Source of the DNA: Aselliscus stoliczkanus | Taxonomy: Eukaryota > Chordata > Mammalia > Chiroptera > Hipposideridae | NCBI GenBank assembly: GCA_033961575.1 | Contig: CM066736.1 | Coordinates: forward strand, 81,430,852-81,494,851 | Length of the DNA stretch: 64,000 nt | Reading direction: 5' to 3' | Shown here: positions 47,789-58,649 of the stretch, in pieces | How the letters are laid out: every line of letters starts with the position of its first letter | Numbering within the stretch: the stretch's first letter is position 1 | Notes under the pieces: generated by a model | Told to the model about the DNA's origin: nothing | Seen by the model: only the letters and a program-made list of their open reading frames with translations | Databases searched by the model: none | Program-made: the position numbers and the translations under genes

Positions 47789-48442
47789 AAAACCTCAGTG
47801 AGGTATCATCTCACACCTGTCAGAATGGCTATCATCAATAAATCGAAAAACAACAAGTGTTGGCGAGGATGTGGAGAAAAGGAAACCCATGTGCACTGTT
47901 CGTGGGAACGCAAATTGGTACAACCACTATTGAAAACAGTTTGTAGGTTCCTCAGAAAATTAAGAATAAAACTATCTTATGATCCAGCAGTTCCATTACT
48001 GGGTATATATCTGAAGAAATCTGAAACGTCATTGAAAAGATATATGCACCCCTATGTTCACTGCAGTTCTAATTACAATAGACAAGATATGGAAGCAACC
48101 TAAGTAACCATCAAAAGTTGACTGCATAAAGAAGATTAGGCGCATATATACAATGGAATATCACTTAGCCATAAAAACAAAATCTTACCGTTTGTGGTAA
48201 CATGGATGGACCTAGGAAGTATTATGCTGAGTGAAATAAGTCAGACCAAGAAAGGCAAATACCATATGATCTCACTGATATGTGGAATGTAAAGAACAAA
48301 GGAAACAAAAAACAAAACAGAAACAGACTTATAGATACAGAGAACAAACTGATGGTTACCAGATTTATGGACGTAGGAGGGTTGAGGGACTGGGTAAAAA
48401 AGGTAAAGGGATTAAGAACTACAAAATGGTAGTTACAAAATA

Positions 48443-49716
48443 TTGGGTTCTTGGAAAAGTCGTGATATATTTTATTCAAAGGTCATTTATTTATGTAAAG
48501 AACAAAGATCATTCAATGATATGTTGTGCATTTTGTTCGATAACATTTTGCCATCTTTAGTGAGCTTCATAATTCCCTGTCATAGAAGGACCTGTCCTTA
48601 TTTGGGAAAAACTGAACAAGGGGCTGATTTACAGCCTCATCTGAATTGAACGTTATACCACACAAGGAGTTTTGAAGAGAGCAGAATAAGTGAAAGTCTG
48701 ATGGTGCAAGGTCAGGCTAGTATGGTGGGTGTGGCAAGACATCCCATCCAAGCTGCAATAATTTTTGACGGATGATCAAACTTGTGTGTGGTCTCGCATT
48801 GTCGCGATCGAACACAACTCCTTGATTAATGAGCTCTGGATGTTTCTGGGTGATGATTTCATTAAAACTGTCCAATTGCCAACAGTACACATTTGAATTG
48901 ATTGTTTGGTTCCTTGGTAGGAGCTCAAAAAGCCCGACACCTTTAAAATCCCACCACACTGAGAACATAACCTTCCTCTGATGAATGTCTGCTTTCTATG
49001 TCATTTGAGCCAAATCATCACATCAGGACTGAGACCGTTTGCATACCACATTGTTGTAAACAATCCACTTCTCATCACCAATTATCAGTTGCTTCAAAAA
49101 CAGATCGTTTTCCTCACATTTAATGAGCATATTGCAGATGTTTATACGTGCCATCATATGAACCTCTTTGAGTTCATGAGGAACTCAAATATCGAGCTTG
49201 CTTATGTATCCCAGCTTCTTCTGGTGGTCGTGAACGCTTGAATGATGAATGTTCAATGTTCCTGCAATCTCTTGTGTCATGTAACATGGGTTTGACTTGA
49301 TCAATGTCTTTATTGTGTCATCATCAACCTCAGTGGGCCTCCCTGACTGAGGAGCATTGTTGAGATCAAAATCACCAGCAGGGAATTTAGTGCACCATCG
49401 TTGGCACTGAAATTCTTGTAGAGCATTGTCACCATAAACTTTATGCAGCTTTTCCCAAGCTTGACGTGTGTTCTTCCCTTTATGAAAGTAAAACAGTAAA
49501 ATATGGCAAAAATGCACAGTTTAGTCTTTAATTTTCAACTTGTTGTAAAATCTCCAAAATTCAACCAAATAGCTCAATTTTATTTTAGAATGAAGCTAGA
49601 ACTGTCAGCTGTCAAATGACATAGCAATAACATAGATGCGAATGACTCTAGTCCTTCCAAAAATAAACTAGTGCCATCTGTTGTAAACATGTGTCGTGTC
49701 CTTTCCAACAACCCAA
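48443..49716 (-). mobile_element. Full-length mariner transposon, inactive
   Basis: 1274 bp bounded by imperfect inverted repeats (ttgggttcttggaaaagtcg at left; cgtgtcctttccaacaaccc at right), with TA at 48441-48442 and 49717-49718. Removing it and one TA rejoins an L1 3'UTR, so boundaries are secure. Length is the family norm (about 1.28 kb). It carries one transposase pseudogene on the minus strand. Confidence 0.93.
48600..49530 (-). pseudogene. Mariner transposase pseudogene
   Basis: Mariner transposases bind the terminal repeats through an N-terminal helix-turn-helix and cut DNA with a DDD catalytic domain. The frame 49517-49185 shows the HTH part (FYFHKGKNTRQAWEKLHKVY, CQRWCTKFPAGDFDLNN, SGRPTEVDDDTIKTLI). 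Shifted frames between 49185 and 48970 contain GDEKW-like sequence with the first catalytic Asp. The frame 48968-48717 holds VFDRDNARPHTS with the second Asp. An in-frame TAG follows HPPY, just before the PDLAPSDFHLF segment with the third Asp. Frameshifts and stops make it dead; catalytic landmarks are still readable. Confidence 0.88.
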
Positions 49717-49718
49717 TA

Positions 49719-49815
49719 ATCACAGGGATGTAAAGTACAACATAGGAAATATAGTCAGTAATACTGTAATAACTGTATAGTGCCAGCTGGGTACCAAAAT
49801 AGTCAGTGGGATCAG
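49719..49815 (+). mobile_element. L1 (element D) 3'UTR continuation
   Basis: atcacagggatgtaaagtac, aacataggaaatatagtcag, tgccagctgggtaccaaaat continues the L1 3'UTR after the mariner. Confidence 0.85.
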
Positions 49816-49817
49816 AA

Positions 49818-49863
<46 letters not shown>

Positions 49864-49874
49864 TAATAATAATC
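49816..49874. repeat. (AAT)n microsatellite
   Basis: About 18 AAT/ATA units, interrupted once near its end; lies between two L1 segments. Confidence 0.97.
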
Positions 49875-50556
49875 AAGAACAATAAAATACTTAGGAATAA
49901 ATTTAACTAAGAAGGTGAAAGATTTCTATATTGAAAACTCTAAGAACTTGATGAAAGAAATTGAAGAAGACACATAAATGGAAAGATATCCAGTATTAAG
50001 AAGAAGTAAGAGTGTTAAAATGTTCATATTTTCCAAAGCTGCCTATAGATTTAATGCAATCCCTATCAAAATTCCAATGGCATTTTTCACAGAAAAAGAG
50101 AAAAGAAAAGCACTTCTAAAATGTGTATGGAACCACAAAAGACCATGAGTAGCTGAAAGAATTTTGAGAAAGAAAAACAAAGCTAGAGGAATCAAACTTT
50201 CTAATTTCAAACTATTCTAGAAAACTGTACTAATCAAAACATTATGAGTCAGGTACAAAGACAGACACGTAGATGAATGGAATAGAAAAGAGAGACTAGA
50301 AATAAACCCCTACACATACAGTCAGCTAATATTTGACAAGTGAGCCAAAAAATACTAAATGGGGAAAAGATAGTCTTTTCAGTAAATGGTGTTGATAAAA
50401 CTGCATATTTACATGTGAAATAATGAGAGTGACTTCTATCTTATTCCACTGAACATTTTTTTTTTTGAAATGGCTTGAAGACTTCAATGTAAGTCCTGTA
50501 ACTGTAAAACTCCTAGAAGAAAACAGGGAAAATCCCCTTCACATTGGTTTTGGCAA

Positions 50557-50621
<65 letters not shown>

Positions 50622-50900
50622 CAATGAAAGAAAAAATAAACAAGTAGGACTACATTAAACTAAAAAGTTTCTGAACAATACCAGCAACAATAGCAAAGCA
50701 AACAATGAACAGAATGAAAAGGCAACCTACAGAATGGAACAAAGTACCTGCAAACCATATGTCAGATAAGAGGTTAATATCCAAAAAATATAAGGAACAC
50801 ATGCAACTCATTGCAAAAGAAAAAAATAGTCTAATTAAAAAAATGGGCAGAAGACCTGAATAGACATTTTTCCAAAGAAGACATACAAGTGTCTTTAATC
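49875..50900 (+). mobile_element. L1 (element E), ORF2 fragment
   Basis: Sense ORF2: aaaatacttaggaataaatt, aaggtgaaagatttctatat, atttaatgcaatccctatca, ataggaatagaaaagagaga-like, ctgtaaaactcctagaagaa, ttaaaaaaatgggcagaaga, catttttccaaagaagacat. It ends abruptly at about 50900 without 3'UTR, so it is truncated at both ends. Confidence 0.85.
50559..50614. repeat. (TA)n microsatellite inside L1 ORF2
   Basis: About 28 TA units between cattggttttggcaatga and cacatacaatgaaagaaaaa of element E. Confidence 0.97.
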
Positions 50901-51089
50901 TAAGGAACCTGGATTTCTATCCTTCAAACACACAATTTGCTGACAGTACAATGAATTCTCCTTTTATATTTTGAGCACAGCCTCAATAGAAACCTCCCCA
51001 CTCCCCACCTCCCCCAAAAAAAGAAAAATTGAAGTGCATTTTCCTTAGTCATGCTCATGTTTCAGATCTTAGTTTAAGTAATGGTTTCT

Positions 51090-51325
51090 CAGGGACATCT
51101 TCTGTACCTCTCTGATCATACATTCTTTTATATAACCATGCACTATCCAATACTACTAACTCTCAACTCTTTTGATTGAAATTAATTGGTTAATATGTCC
51201 TGTCTGGAGTCCCTAAAATGGCAGGAACCATGAAGACTTTGCTTTGTTCATTGCTTTATATCTGAGACTCAGGGCAGTGCCAGGTACATAAGATGTTTTT
51301 AATAAATGATTTTGGAATAAATTAA
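51090..51325 (+). repeat. L2 3'-end relic
   Basis: tggtttctcagggacatctt, ggcaggaaccatgaagactt, gcagtgccaggtacataaga, taataaatgattttggaata. Confidence 0.6.
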
Positions 51326-51329
51326 TATA

Positions 51330-51945
51330 AGAATAAGACAAGAAGACAAGAGGGACTTCAAATTCAAATACAAGTACCAGCACTCTGACATCTCACACTG
51401 TAATGTTTTAAGTGCTTACTTGCTCCTGCACCATTTCCTTGTTGCAGTGTATAAAGCTCATGCACCAAGGAGATGCGCCTAAGTTTTGCATAGTCATAAT
51501 TAAGCCTGGTACATCTGATGTACTGGTTCATAGAGATTTGCTTGTTTCGTTTTGTTTTTAGCTGACAGGCATAGGCCTGAATATAAAAACCAATCAGGAA
51601 AGGATTACAACTTCGCTAGTCAATAATGTATTTTCAAAGATTCAATATATGTTCAGATATGGAAGGAGAAAGGATATACATATTGTGATAGCTTTACCAA
51701 AATTACTTTGATTGTCAGCAGATTTTAATGTATAAACTGTCTTCAATGTGGTAAAATTTTGATTTGACATGGTCAAGTAAATGTGTTGTTTTTAATTAAA
51801 TATTTTAACTGATACATTTATTTTAATTTGCCATTTTCACCCCTGAATAACTTGTGTGGAGTCATAAGTTTCTGAAGAACTGTTTGGAAACCACAGCTAT
51901 AGATAATCCAGAGCAACTAGGAAAAGCTATAAAAAAAAATATAAG
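51330..51945. other. Non-coding sequence, no recognised element
   Basis: Unique AT-rich sequence. Confidence 0.4.
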
Positions 51946-51949
51946 TACT

Positions 51950-52240
51950 AGAACAAAAAGGAAATGTAGGTGAATTCTCCCATAAATATAGGCATAGGAA
52001 AAAATTCTTTTAAACTATGAGTAAAAACCCATATGCGATTTTTTAAAAAATTGATAAATCTGACTACATAAAAATTAAAAAGAAAACATTGAATACCAAA
52101 AACTCACTGACCACTTGTGAGTACAACTTATAATACATATCAGAAAGTAAAGACTAGTGTCCCTAATTTTAAAGGAAAATTGAAAAGAAAATTAAATTTG
52201 CCCTATAGAAAATTGGGCAAAAGCCAATAACAGAGTAAAC
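51950..52240 (+). mobile_element. Old L1M ORF2 fragment
   Basis: aattgataaatctgactaca, taaaaattaaaaagaaaaca, then cagaaagtaaagactagtgt and gaaaattgggcaaaagccaa match the order of an old L1 ORF2 region. Confidence 0.55.
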
Positions 52241-52601
52241 CGAAGGGAAAGGGAGGAAGGATTAATCCAAAGCAACATTTTCATAGTATTTGACTATAAA
52301 CTCAAAGTTACAACAGCATGAATAAAAGGAGGAATGCCAATAAATACCAAACTTTGTTTTAATATGTTTGGAATTGTTTTTTTGCTTTTTTTCTTTAGTG
52401 GTATGGGAAAAAAAATTCTGAAATGATTTTAGATGTGCTATAGGACTGAGACAATGAATATGTTGATGTCAAAGGAAGACAGGGTTTTCGTTGTGGTTGG
52501 AGTGTGAAATATTGAATGATATAAGGCAAAAAGCAAACAAAAAAAACTCCTTTGGGGATGGGAATTTGAGGTATTATGTGAATTCATGACTTCTAGCATA
52601 T

Positions 52602-52790
52602 ACATATTTTAAGAAAGGAAAACCTGCATTGAAATTACACTGATGGTACCCACTTTGAGCACCTCCTGTAATGGCAGAAGTCAAACGTGGCTTGTATTCA
52701 TCTTTTATTATTGGTATATATTGTGTATTACAATTTTAATACAGTTTTTTCCTTTCTTAAAATGTGCTTACATTCTTTTGGCACCCTCTG
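52602..52790 (-). mobile_element. MITE with GGGTGCC termini, copy 2
   Basis: Reverse orientation. The right end tcttttggcaccctctg is followed by TA. The interior matches the copy at 43839 (cactttgagcacctcctgta, tttttcctttcttaaaatgt). The left end lacks the GGGTGCC terminus but has attttaagaaaggaaaac, giving long subterminal inverted repeats in this copy. Confidence 0.8.
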
Positions 52791-53469
52791 TATATGCCTA
52801 TATCTGTGCATTGTACATTTATATATGCATTTGTATGTGTGTGCACATTTTTGCATATATACACATGTATATTTTTGTGTACATATATATTTTATGTGTA
52901 TATGTTTGTATATGTTTCCTAGCTTTATCTGTTGAAAGGATCAAGAATCAAAGATACCACGACAGCAGTAAATAAACCTAGTTCCCAGACCTTGGTATCT
53001 GACACTCTTCTTTCCTATCATGGAGCAGAGACTCTCAGAGAAGTGACTGATCCCAGGACTGGGCAGGTAGATACAAGATGAGCCTGCACTGTCACATTAT
53101 GCTAGAAAGTCAAGGAATGCTCCAAAAAAATAATGGGGAGACATCACAAGAACACAAGAAGTAGCTTGACAGGGCTTCCACTGGACAAATCTGCAACATT
53201 TTGAACATGAGAATAATTATGTACAATAAAGAATTAAGAAACATTGAAAAAATAGGAAATAATTTGTCCATATCTAATAATAAATAGGTCAAATCAATTA
53301 TTCAATCAATGGGGTAGACAGGATGGTTCTTGTTTGTGGTAAAATGCCAAGTGCCCATTGTTTAATGGGGTGGGAGTGTAGAAGTTGAAAAATTAAGGAT
53401 TTGCATCATCATTGTAAAGACTGGATCAGAAAAGAATCATCAATGTGTGTTAATTCAGGGGTGGTGGGG

Positions 53470-53483
53470 GGTGGGAATATATA

Positions 53484-53514
<31 letters not shown>

Positions 53515-53715
53515 ACACACACTACATATATATATACACGTATATATATATGTAGTGTATATATATATGTATATATATAACACACACTACATATATATAC
53601 GTATATATATATATACGTATACATATACGTATATATATGTAGTGTGTTATATATATATATAATATAACATATAATACTACACACACACATACACACACAC
53701 ACACATACACGTATA
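53470..53715. repeat. AT-rich palindromic repeat cluster
   Basis: TA tracts with repeated acacactacatatatata and its complement. The best palindrome has 20-bp perfect arms at 53582-53601 and 53628-53647 around a 26-nt spacer; a shorter related palindrome lies at about 53516-53560. It ends in an imperfect (CA)n. Confidence 0.95.
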
Positions 53716-53759
53716 CACATGTTGAAAGGCCTAACATATGTAGATGCTGTTTGAGGGAT

Positions 53760-54735
53760 TACCATTATTGCCTATCTGTTGTTATGATTAATGCATTATT
53801 ATGCTGTCCCTTTGTGTCTGACAATCCACACTGCTTAGTCTATGGCCTAGGTCAGGCTCTCTGGAATTTTCTATACCCCGTCTAGTGGCCACTTGCTCCC
53901 ATTCTCCATGAGAAGCTCCCAGCAAGCATTTGAGTTCAGGCCAGAAGTGTTATAACAGCTACTACTAAGATTGTTAAGTGCTGGGATTTAAGGAAGCTGG
54001 ATCTATCTATGCTTTCTGTCAGTGAAACTCTCAGAGTAAATGCAACAGAAAGGAAAACATTGCTTGATTTGTGTACCAAGAGGTAGAACATAGCATGAAA
54101 GTGCCTCAGAGTTGTTTGTAATGACTCAGAAGTGGCCCTTCCCCACACACTCAGTGCCAGATAAATCAATTCTTCAACTCCGACTTGCTCTTGACACTGC
54201 CTTTAATTTGTGAACTATGAAATGCAAAGAAATCTTGTGCTCACTCCTCTCCCCCCATCAGCGTGTGGCTGTCAGGCAAGCAGTCAACAGCACTTGCTAA
54301 CAGAAGTTAATTGGAAGGAGCTGGATTTCTCCAGCTCCTTTGGTAGTTATTGAAGTCACTTGCCTGGCACGGAAAAGAGACGCCTGCCTCCACACTGCTT
54401 GATAAAGAGACTCTTTTCCACTTTATATAGTCACAGAAGCAAAACAAAGCCCAACAAAACTAAGCACTCTCTGTTTTGGGATAAAGCCCAGAATTACTTT
54501 AAGGTTGGCTACACTAAGCTTTAGGTTCAATTCAATTTGATGCGAATACAGTGTGAAACCTTTGAGAGGAAGGTGTATCTGATTCACTTCTGGGTCCCCA
54601 CTGCTCAGCTCTGAACCTGACAATAAGAAGTGCTCAGTAAGTATTAGGGGTTTTTATGATTCCTGCTATTGTTCATGCCCATCTAGTTCCATATATGATA
54701 CCATGGTCAGTTACAGCAGAAAAAAGGATACCTTT
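53760..54735. other. Non-coding sequence; L2 3' trace near 54570-54660
   Basis: ctgggtccccactgctcagc and gaagtgctcagtaagtatta fit a decayed L2 end. The remainder is unassigned. Confidence 0.35.
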
Positions 54736-54739
54736 CAAG

Positions 54740-54930
54740 TTGCGGAAATTTGGGTTGAAAGCTTAGTTCTAACAGCTGTGGTATCAGAGGCTGTTTCATC
54801 TCAATGAACAGCGGTTTCCTCACCAACACTGTGGAACTTCAGTATAACTCACAAGGTTGTGTAGATTAAATGCATTGAAACTGTTGAAGTACCTAGCACA
54901 CTGACTGGCATCTGCTAGTGATTAATAAAT
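54740..54930 (+). repeat. MIR relic
   Basis: tcatctcaatgaacagcggt, ttcctcaccaacactgtgga, aggttgtgtagattaaatgc, acctagcacactgactggca in sense MIR order. Confidence 0.6.
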
Positions 54931-55050
54931 AACAGTGTTCTTCCCTTGTTTCTTACTGTGTCTAGAGATTATATGAACTGGTTGTTCTGCTCATGACTAG
55001 CATCTTGCTTCAGACCATTGACCATATCATTATTATTTTTATTATATATA

Positions 55051-55143
55051 CAGAGGGTGCTAAAAGATGTATACACATTTTAAGAAAGGAAAACTGTATT
55101 AAAATTGTAATACTCAATATATACTGATAACAAAAGATGAATA
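55051..55143 (+). mobile_element. MITE with GGGTGCC termini, copy 3 (left part only)
   Basis: cagagggtgctaaaagatgt after TA, then attttaagaaaggaaaactg, taaaattgtaatactcaata, tgataacaaaagatgaata. It stops in a tgta/cata stretch, so the right half is lost. Confidence 0.8.
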
Positions 55144-55159
55144 GTGTATGTATGTACAT

Positions 55160-56130
55160 ACACACACACTGTGGGGGGGGGCGGTTAGGACAACAAATCC
55201 TATTTTCTCTCTCTTTGCCCTCTAGCATCCCCAACTCCAATATGTCTTCTATTTGTTTTATTTTAACTAGAGCACATCTTTTAAGTAGGGATTCAAGAAT
55301 GCAAACAAGGTTTTTATTGTGTCCTGCTTATGTAGCTAGCACTATGGGGTGTGTTAGAGATATAGAATGAGTAAATCATGATACAAGTACCTTTTCTCAG
55401 AGTATGTACAGAGAGATAGGGATGAACACATCCAACTCAAATACAGTGTGAGAAATTTTGGATGAGAGAAACTTAAAAAAAGCAGTGTTATATGAGCACT
55501 GAGAATGGAGCAGTCAGCTCTTCCTGTTAGGAAGTGGGTGAATTGCATTGATGAAGGATTCAGATGGGTGCTGTCCTTCCGAGTGGGATTTGAAAGATAA
55601 TCAGGGATTTTCTAGACAGGGGACAGGCAAAACATTATTTTACAGAAGGGATTGAAGGTACAAAACTACAGGGTGATGCATGTGAGAGGAGATGAAAACA
55701 CGTATTTGCTACTATGTGGTTACCTATTATGATACCCAATGTAAGAACATCATTAAGGAGCTATGCGACAGAGTCAGATACCTTCAGAAAGATAATTGGT
55801 GGTGTGGAAGGTGGATTTCAGATATTCTATCCCAGTTCGAGGGTGGAGTAGGGGATGGTGCTGCCTCAGTTGGGGTAAAGCTTCAGAAGCTAGAACTTCA
55901 TCAGTCTCAGTGGTTACCTGCAGAGCTGTCAGACCTTGAGGCTCAGTGCAAGCCCAGAGACTATAGAAGGCCAACCCAAATTATATCAACTAGTCAAGAG
56001 CCAAATGCCCAGGGCGAGTATTTATTAACCAGTGATCATGGGATTCATGGAAGGTCAGGAGGGAGAGAGTCTGAAGACAGATGGGACACTAAGCAGGAGC
56101 CTAGAATAACTGTTAAGATGACAAGTTCCT
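55160..56130. other. Non-coding sequence; unassigned ancient repeat near 55300-55560
   Basis: agcactatggggtgtgttag and the following blocks resemble the repeat at 22140. A 154-codon open frame at 55692-56156 shows no recognisable domain. Confidence 0.35.
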
Positions 56131-56136
56131 TCACTA

Positions 56137-56360
56137 CCATGTTTCCCCAAAAGTAAGACATAACTGGAAAATAAGCCTAGCATGATTTTTCAGGATGCTT
56201 GTAATATAAGCCCTACTCCAAACATAAGCCCAGTTAAGATTGTCAGCCAGATGTGACTGTTTGAATAAATGTAGATTTTTCTACATGAATAAATGAATAA
56301 ATGTTGATTGTTGGAGAAAAAATTTATATAAGACCCGGCCTTATTTTGGGGGAAACACAG
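56137..56360. mobile_element. 224-bp MITE with TGTTTCCCC termini
   Basis: The left end ccatgtttccccaaaagtaa and right end ttattttgggggaaacacag are inverted repeats flanked by TA (56135-56136 and 56361-56362), as expected for Tc1/mariner-type insertion. The interior has ataagccc repeats and an aataaatg stretch. Non-coding. Confidence 0.8.
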
Positions 56361-56364
56361 TAGG

Positions 56365-57350
56365 ACAGAGGCCGTGCAGTGGTAACAGAGAAGGAGTATG
56401 AATAATTCAGAACTATTTGAATGCAGCTTCAGGAAGCTGGTGGACATCGGATAAAGGAAGTGAGGGAAGAAGATAATTTGTATACTTCAGTGACAGATGG
56501 CACAATAATGTAGAATCAAAAGGAAATGTTATTTGGGCTTCTTAACTTATCCCCAACTTGTTCAATAAAAACAAGGTTTTGTATTTAAACAAATTATTAG
56601 ACTTGTCAGTAGAAATGTAAACAGCAACATAATTCATTAAGCTATTTTTTTCTGTTCCCTAATACTTCAGATCTACTTTTAAAAAATTCACTTGGAACTT
56701 AAAGCTAATAATTTGATAAATTCAGAAAGGTAAAAATAGTCAGTAATGATTTTTATATGTAGCCTGATAAAGGCTGACAGCTGCTTTCTAAATCATATTT
56801 GCACTGAAGTGGAGAAACAATGAATAAGTCACAAAAGCATGATTTATAATGCTGATCAAACTCCCCTAATTTTCCATAGAATTCATTTGGTGTTGCTTTC
56901 TTATACATTTTAATAAACTCAAAGAGCAGTGCTTATTGAATCTTTGTTGTAAATTCCAGCTGTTGCCAAACTATGCAAATTGACCATAACAGTCCATCCT
57001 CATAATCTTACAAAGGAAAAAGCATTTGGCTGATAGATTTAAGTGAACAAAGTATTGGGCCTGAGTTGCAGGGTGGTGAAAGATAAATTCATTGCAAGGC
57101 AGGAGCCACATACATAACAGACTTTGAGCTTTAAATATTCAAATCTATGTATACACTTATTATTCTGCAAATTGTTTCCAAAGTGCTTTATTAAACCAAT
57201 CCACAAATATGCATTTTGTACTCACTGCTTACAAGGACTTGGCTAACTTGAGCCAACTCTGGCTGGCTTTTCACCTAGAATATAAAGCTATCTCCTCAGA
57301 GCATGTATGGCATTTATAGTACCAAGATGCCTTTTCAGTCATAAAAAATA
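56365..57350. other. Non-coding sequence, no recognised element
   Basis: Unique AT-rich sequence. Confidence 0.45.
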
Positions 57351-57354
57351 GGAG

Positions 57355-57450
57355 TGTAGCAAGAATTCTTGTTTCACAGATGAGGGGTAAAAATGAGTCT
57401 CTGAGAAGTTTAGTGAATTAATTGACTAAGGTCACTGGGATTTGAACTTT
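57355..57450 (-). repeat. MIR relic
   Basis: tttcacagatgaggggtaaa, gtctctgagaagtttagtga, taaggtcactgggatttgaa. Confidence 0.6.
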
Positions 57451-57459
57451 TGTTCATAG

Positions 57460-58060
57460 ATACTAAGTTTCTTTCCCTTTCTATTACTCTGTCTCATATC
57501 CTTTGCTTTTCACTGACAGAGATTTTGTCTGTGTGTTTGATTTTAATGGAATGTGTTTGATGCAACGTGCATCTTTCTGATTCCTAATTATTTTCCGTAT
57601 AGCTGGTTTTATCCCAAAAATGTTTGCTTCAAATATTAAAGAATAAAGAAGTACAATAGATTTAAAGTCATAATGTCAAAAGGCTTTTTTGTTGTTGTTA
57701 TGGGGTTGCATAACAATTGAATCACACTGGGTACGCATTTTAAGGGAAAAGGATTTGTGTATTTAATGTGTGCATGCCTGTAGCATTTCCTGTTTGTTAT
57801 TATGTGTTGATGTGTCTTTCTGAGTTCTGCATTCCTTGTAGAAGGCCTGCCATAGAAGCTTTTTATAGCTTTGGGGTAGAGGTCACTGTGCATATCTTGT
57901 ATTCTGTTTTTATTGGAACTGCCTGTGGTCCTTTTATGGGCATGGCTACAGACAGACAACCACAGGAAAACATGTATTCAAGAAAGTGAAATTTTACTAA
58001 ATGTGCGATATTTCGCAAATACTTAATCTTTCTGAGTTTTGGTTTTCATTTTTATTTAAA
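57460..58060. other. Non-coding sequence, no recognised element
   Basis: No exon or repeat assigned. Confidence 0.4.
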
Positions 58061-58069
58061 AAAATAATA

Positions 58070-58224
58070 GGGCCGGCCGAGTGGCTCAGTTGGTTAAGAG
58101 CTCGCTCAAAGTGCGAGCTGAGCTCTGAGCAACGGCGGTTCAATGCCAGCCCAAGCTGAGTTGCTGTTGAGCTGCCAATAGGTGGCAGGATGGCTCAGCT
58201 AAAAATAATAATAATAAAAAGAAG
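58070..58224 (+). mobile_element. tRNA-derived SINE, family B (copy 2)
   Basis: gggccggccgagtggctcag, A-box gtggctcagttggttaagag, B-box-like cggttcaatgcc, tail ggtggcaggatggctcagct and an (A/AAT)-rich tail. Short possible duplication aataatag at 58063-58070 and 58225-58232. Confidence 0.88.
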
Positions 58225-58261
58225 AATAATAGAGTTGTGAGAATTAAAAGAGTTAATCATT

Positions 58262-58335
58262 TAGATGGGTGAATGGGCAGATGGGTAGATAGAGGATAGA
58301 TAAATAATAGATAGCTAGACAGACAGACAGAAAGA
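58262..58335. repeat. (GATG)/(GATA)/(CAGA) compound microsatellite
   Basis: gatgggtgaatgggcagatg then tagata and agacagacagacagaaag units. Confidence 0.85.
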
Positions 58336-58429
58336 ACTGAGAACAATACTGATTAGGTAAAGTATAAGTCTAAGGAAAATAAAATATGTATATTTCATAA
58401 AATTAATATTTATTAAGTATTTTTTATGC

Positions 58430-58640
58430 AAGACTTAGTCCAAGTTATTTATCTGTGTTATCTTATGTTAATATCCATAACCCTCTGAGACATGTATTTT
58501 ATAATCTCTATTTTACTGAGGATAAAACTGAGATTTAGATTAGATAGCTGTTTCACCTGAGGTCCCACAGCTATCAATGAATGAAGACAAAGTTTAAATC
58601 CATATTTTTCTGACTTTAAAACCCATGGTTTTATACTGTA
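58430..58640 (-). repeat. MIR relic
   Basis: tatccataaccctctgagac, tctattttactgaggataaa, ctgagatttagattagatag, acctgaggtcccacagctat. Confidence 0.7.
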
Positions 58641-58649
58641 TCTCTTAAA

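Larger units (their letters stand above)
46785..48442 (+). mobile_element. L1 (element D), ORF2 C-terminal region and 3'UTR
   Basis: Sense L1: acagacacatagataaatgg, aacagaatagagagtccaga, ataaactcaaaatggattaa, then ORF2 C-terminal fragments (47003-47272 with [21 protein letters not shown]; 47798-48103 with YDPAVPLLGIYLKK) and the 3'UTR (gaacaaactgatggttacca). It is split by a SINE at 47621 and by a mariner at 48443, and its 3'UTR resumes at 49719. Decayed; no reverse transcriptase core present. Confidence 0.88.

Noticed and set aside
48717..49517. Possible domesticated mariner transposase gene
   Set aside because: Frameshifts between the two open segments and a stop before the third catalytic residue, within intact terminal repeats, indicate a dead transposon rather than an exapted gene.
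55692..56156. 154-codon frame, the longest in the window
   Set aside because: No domain or homologue recognised. It runs into the start of a MITE at 56137, so its end is transposon sequence.
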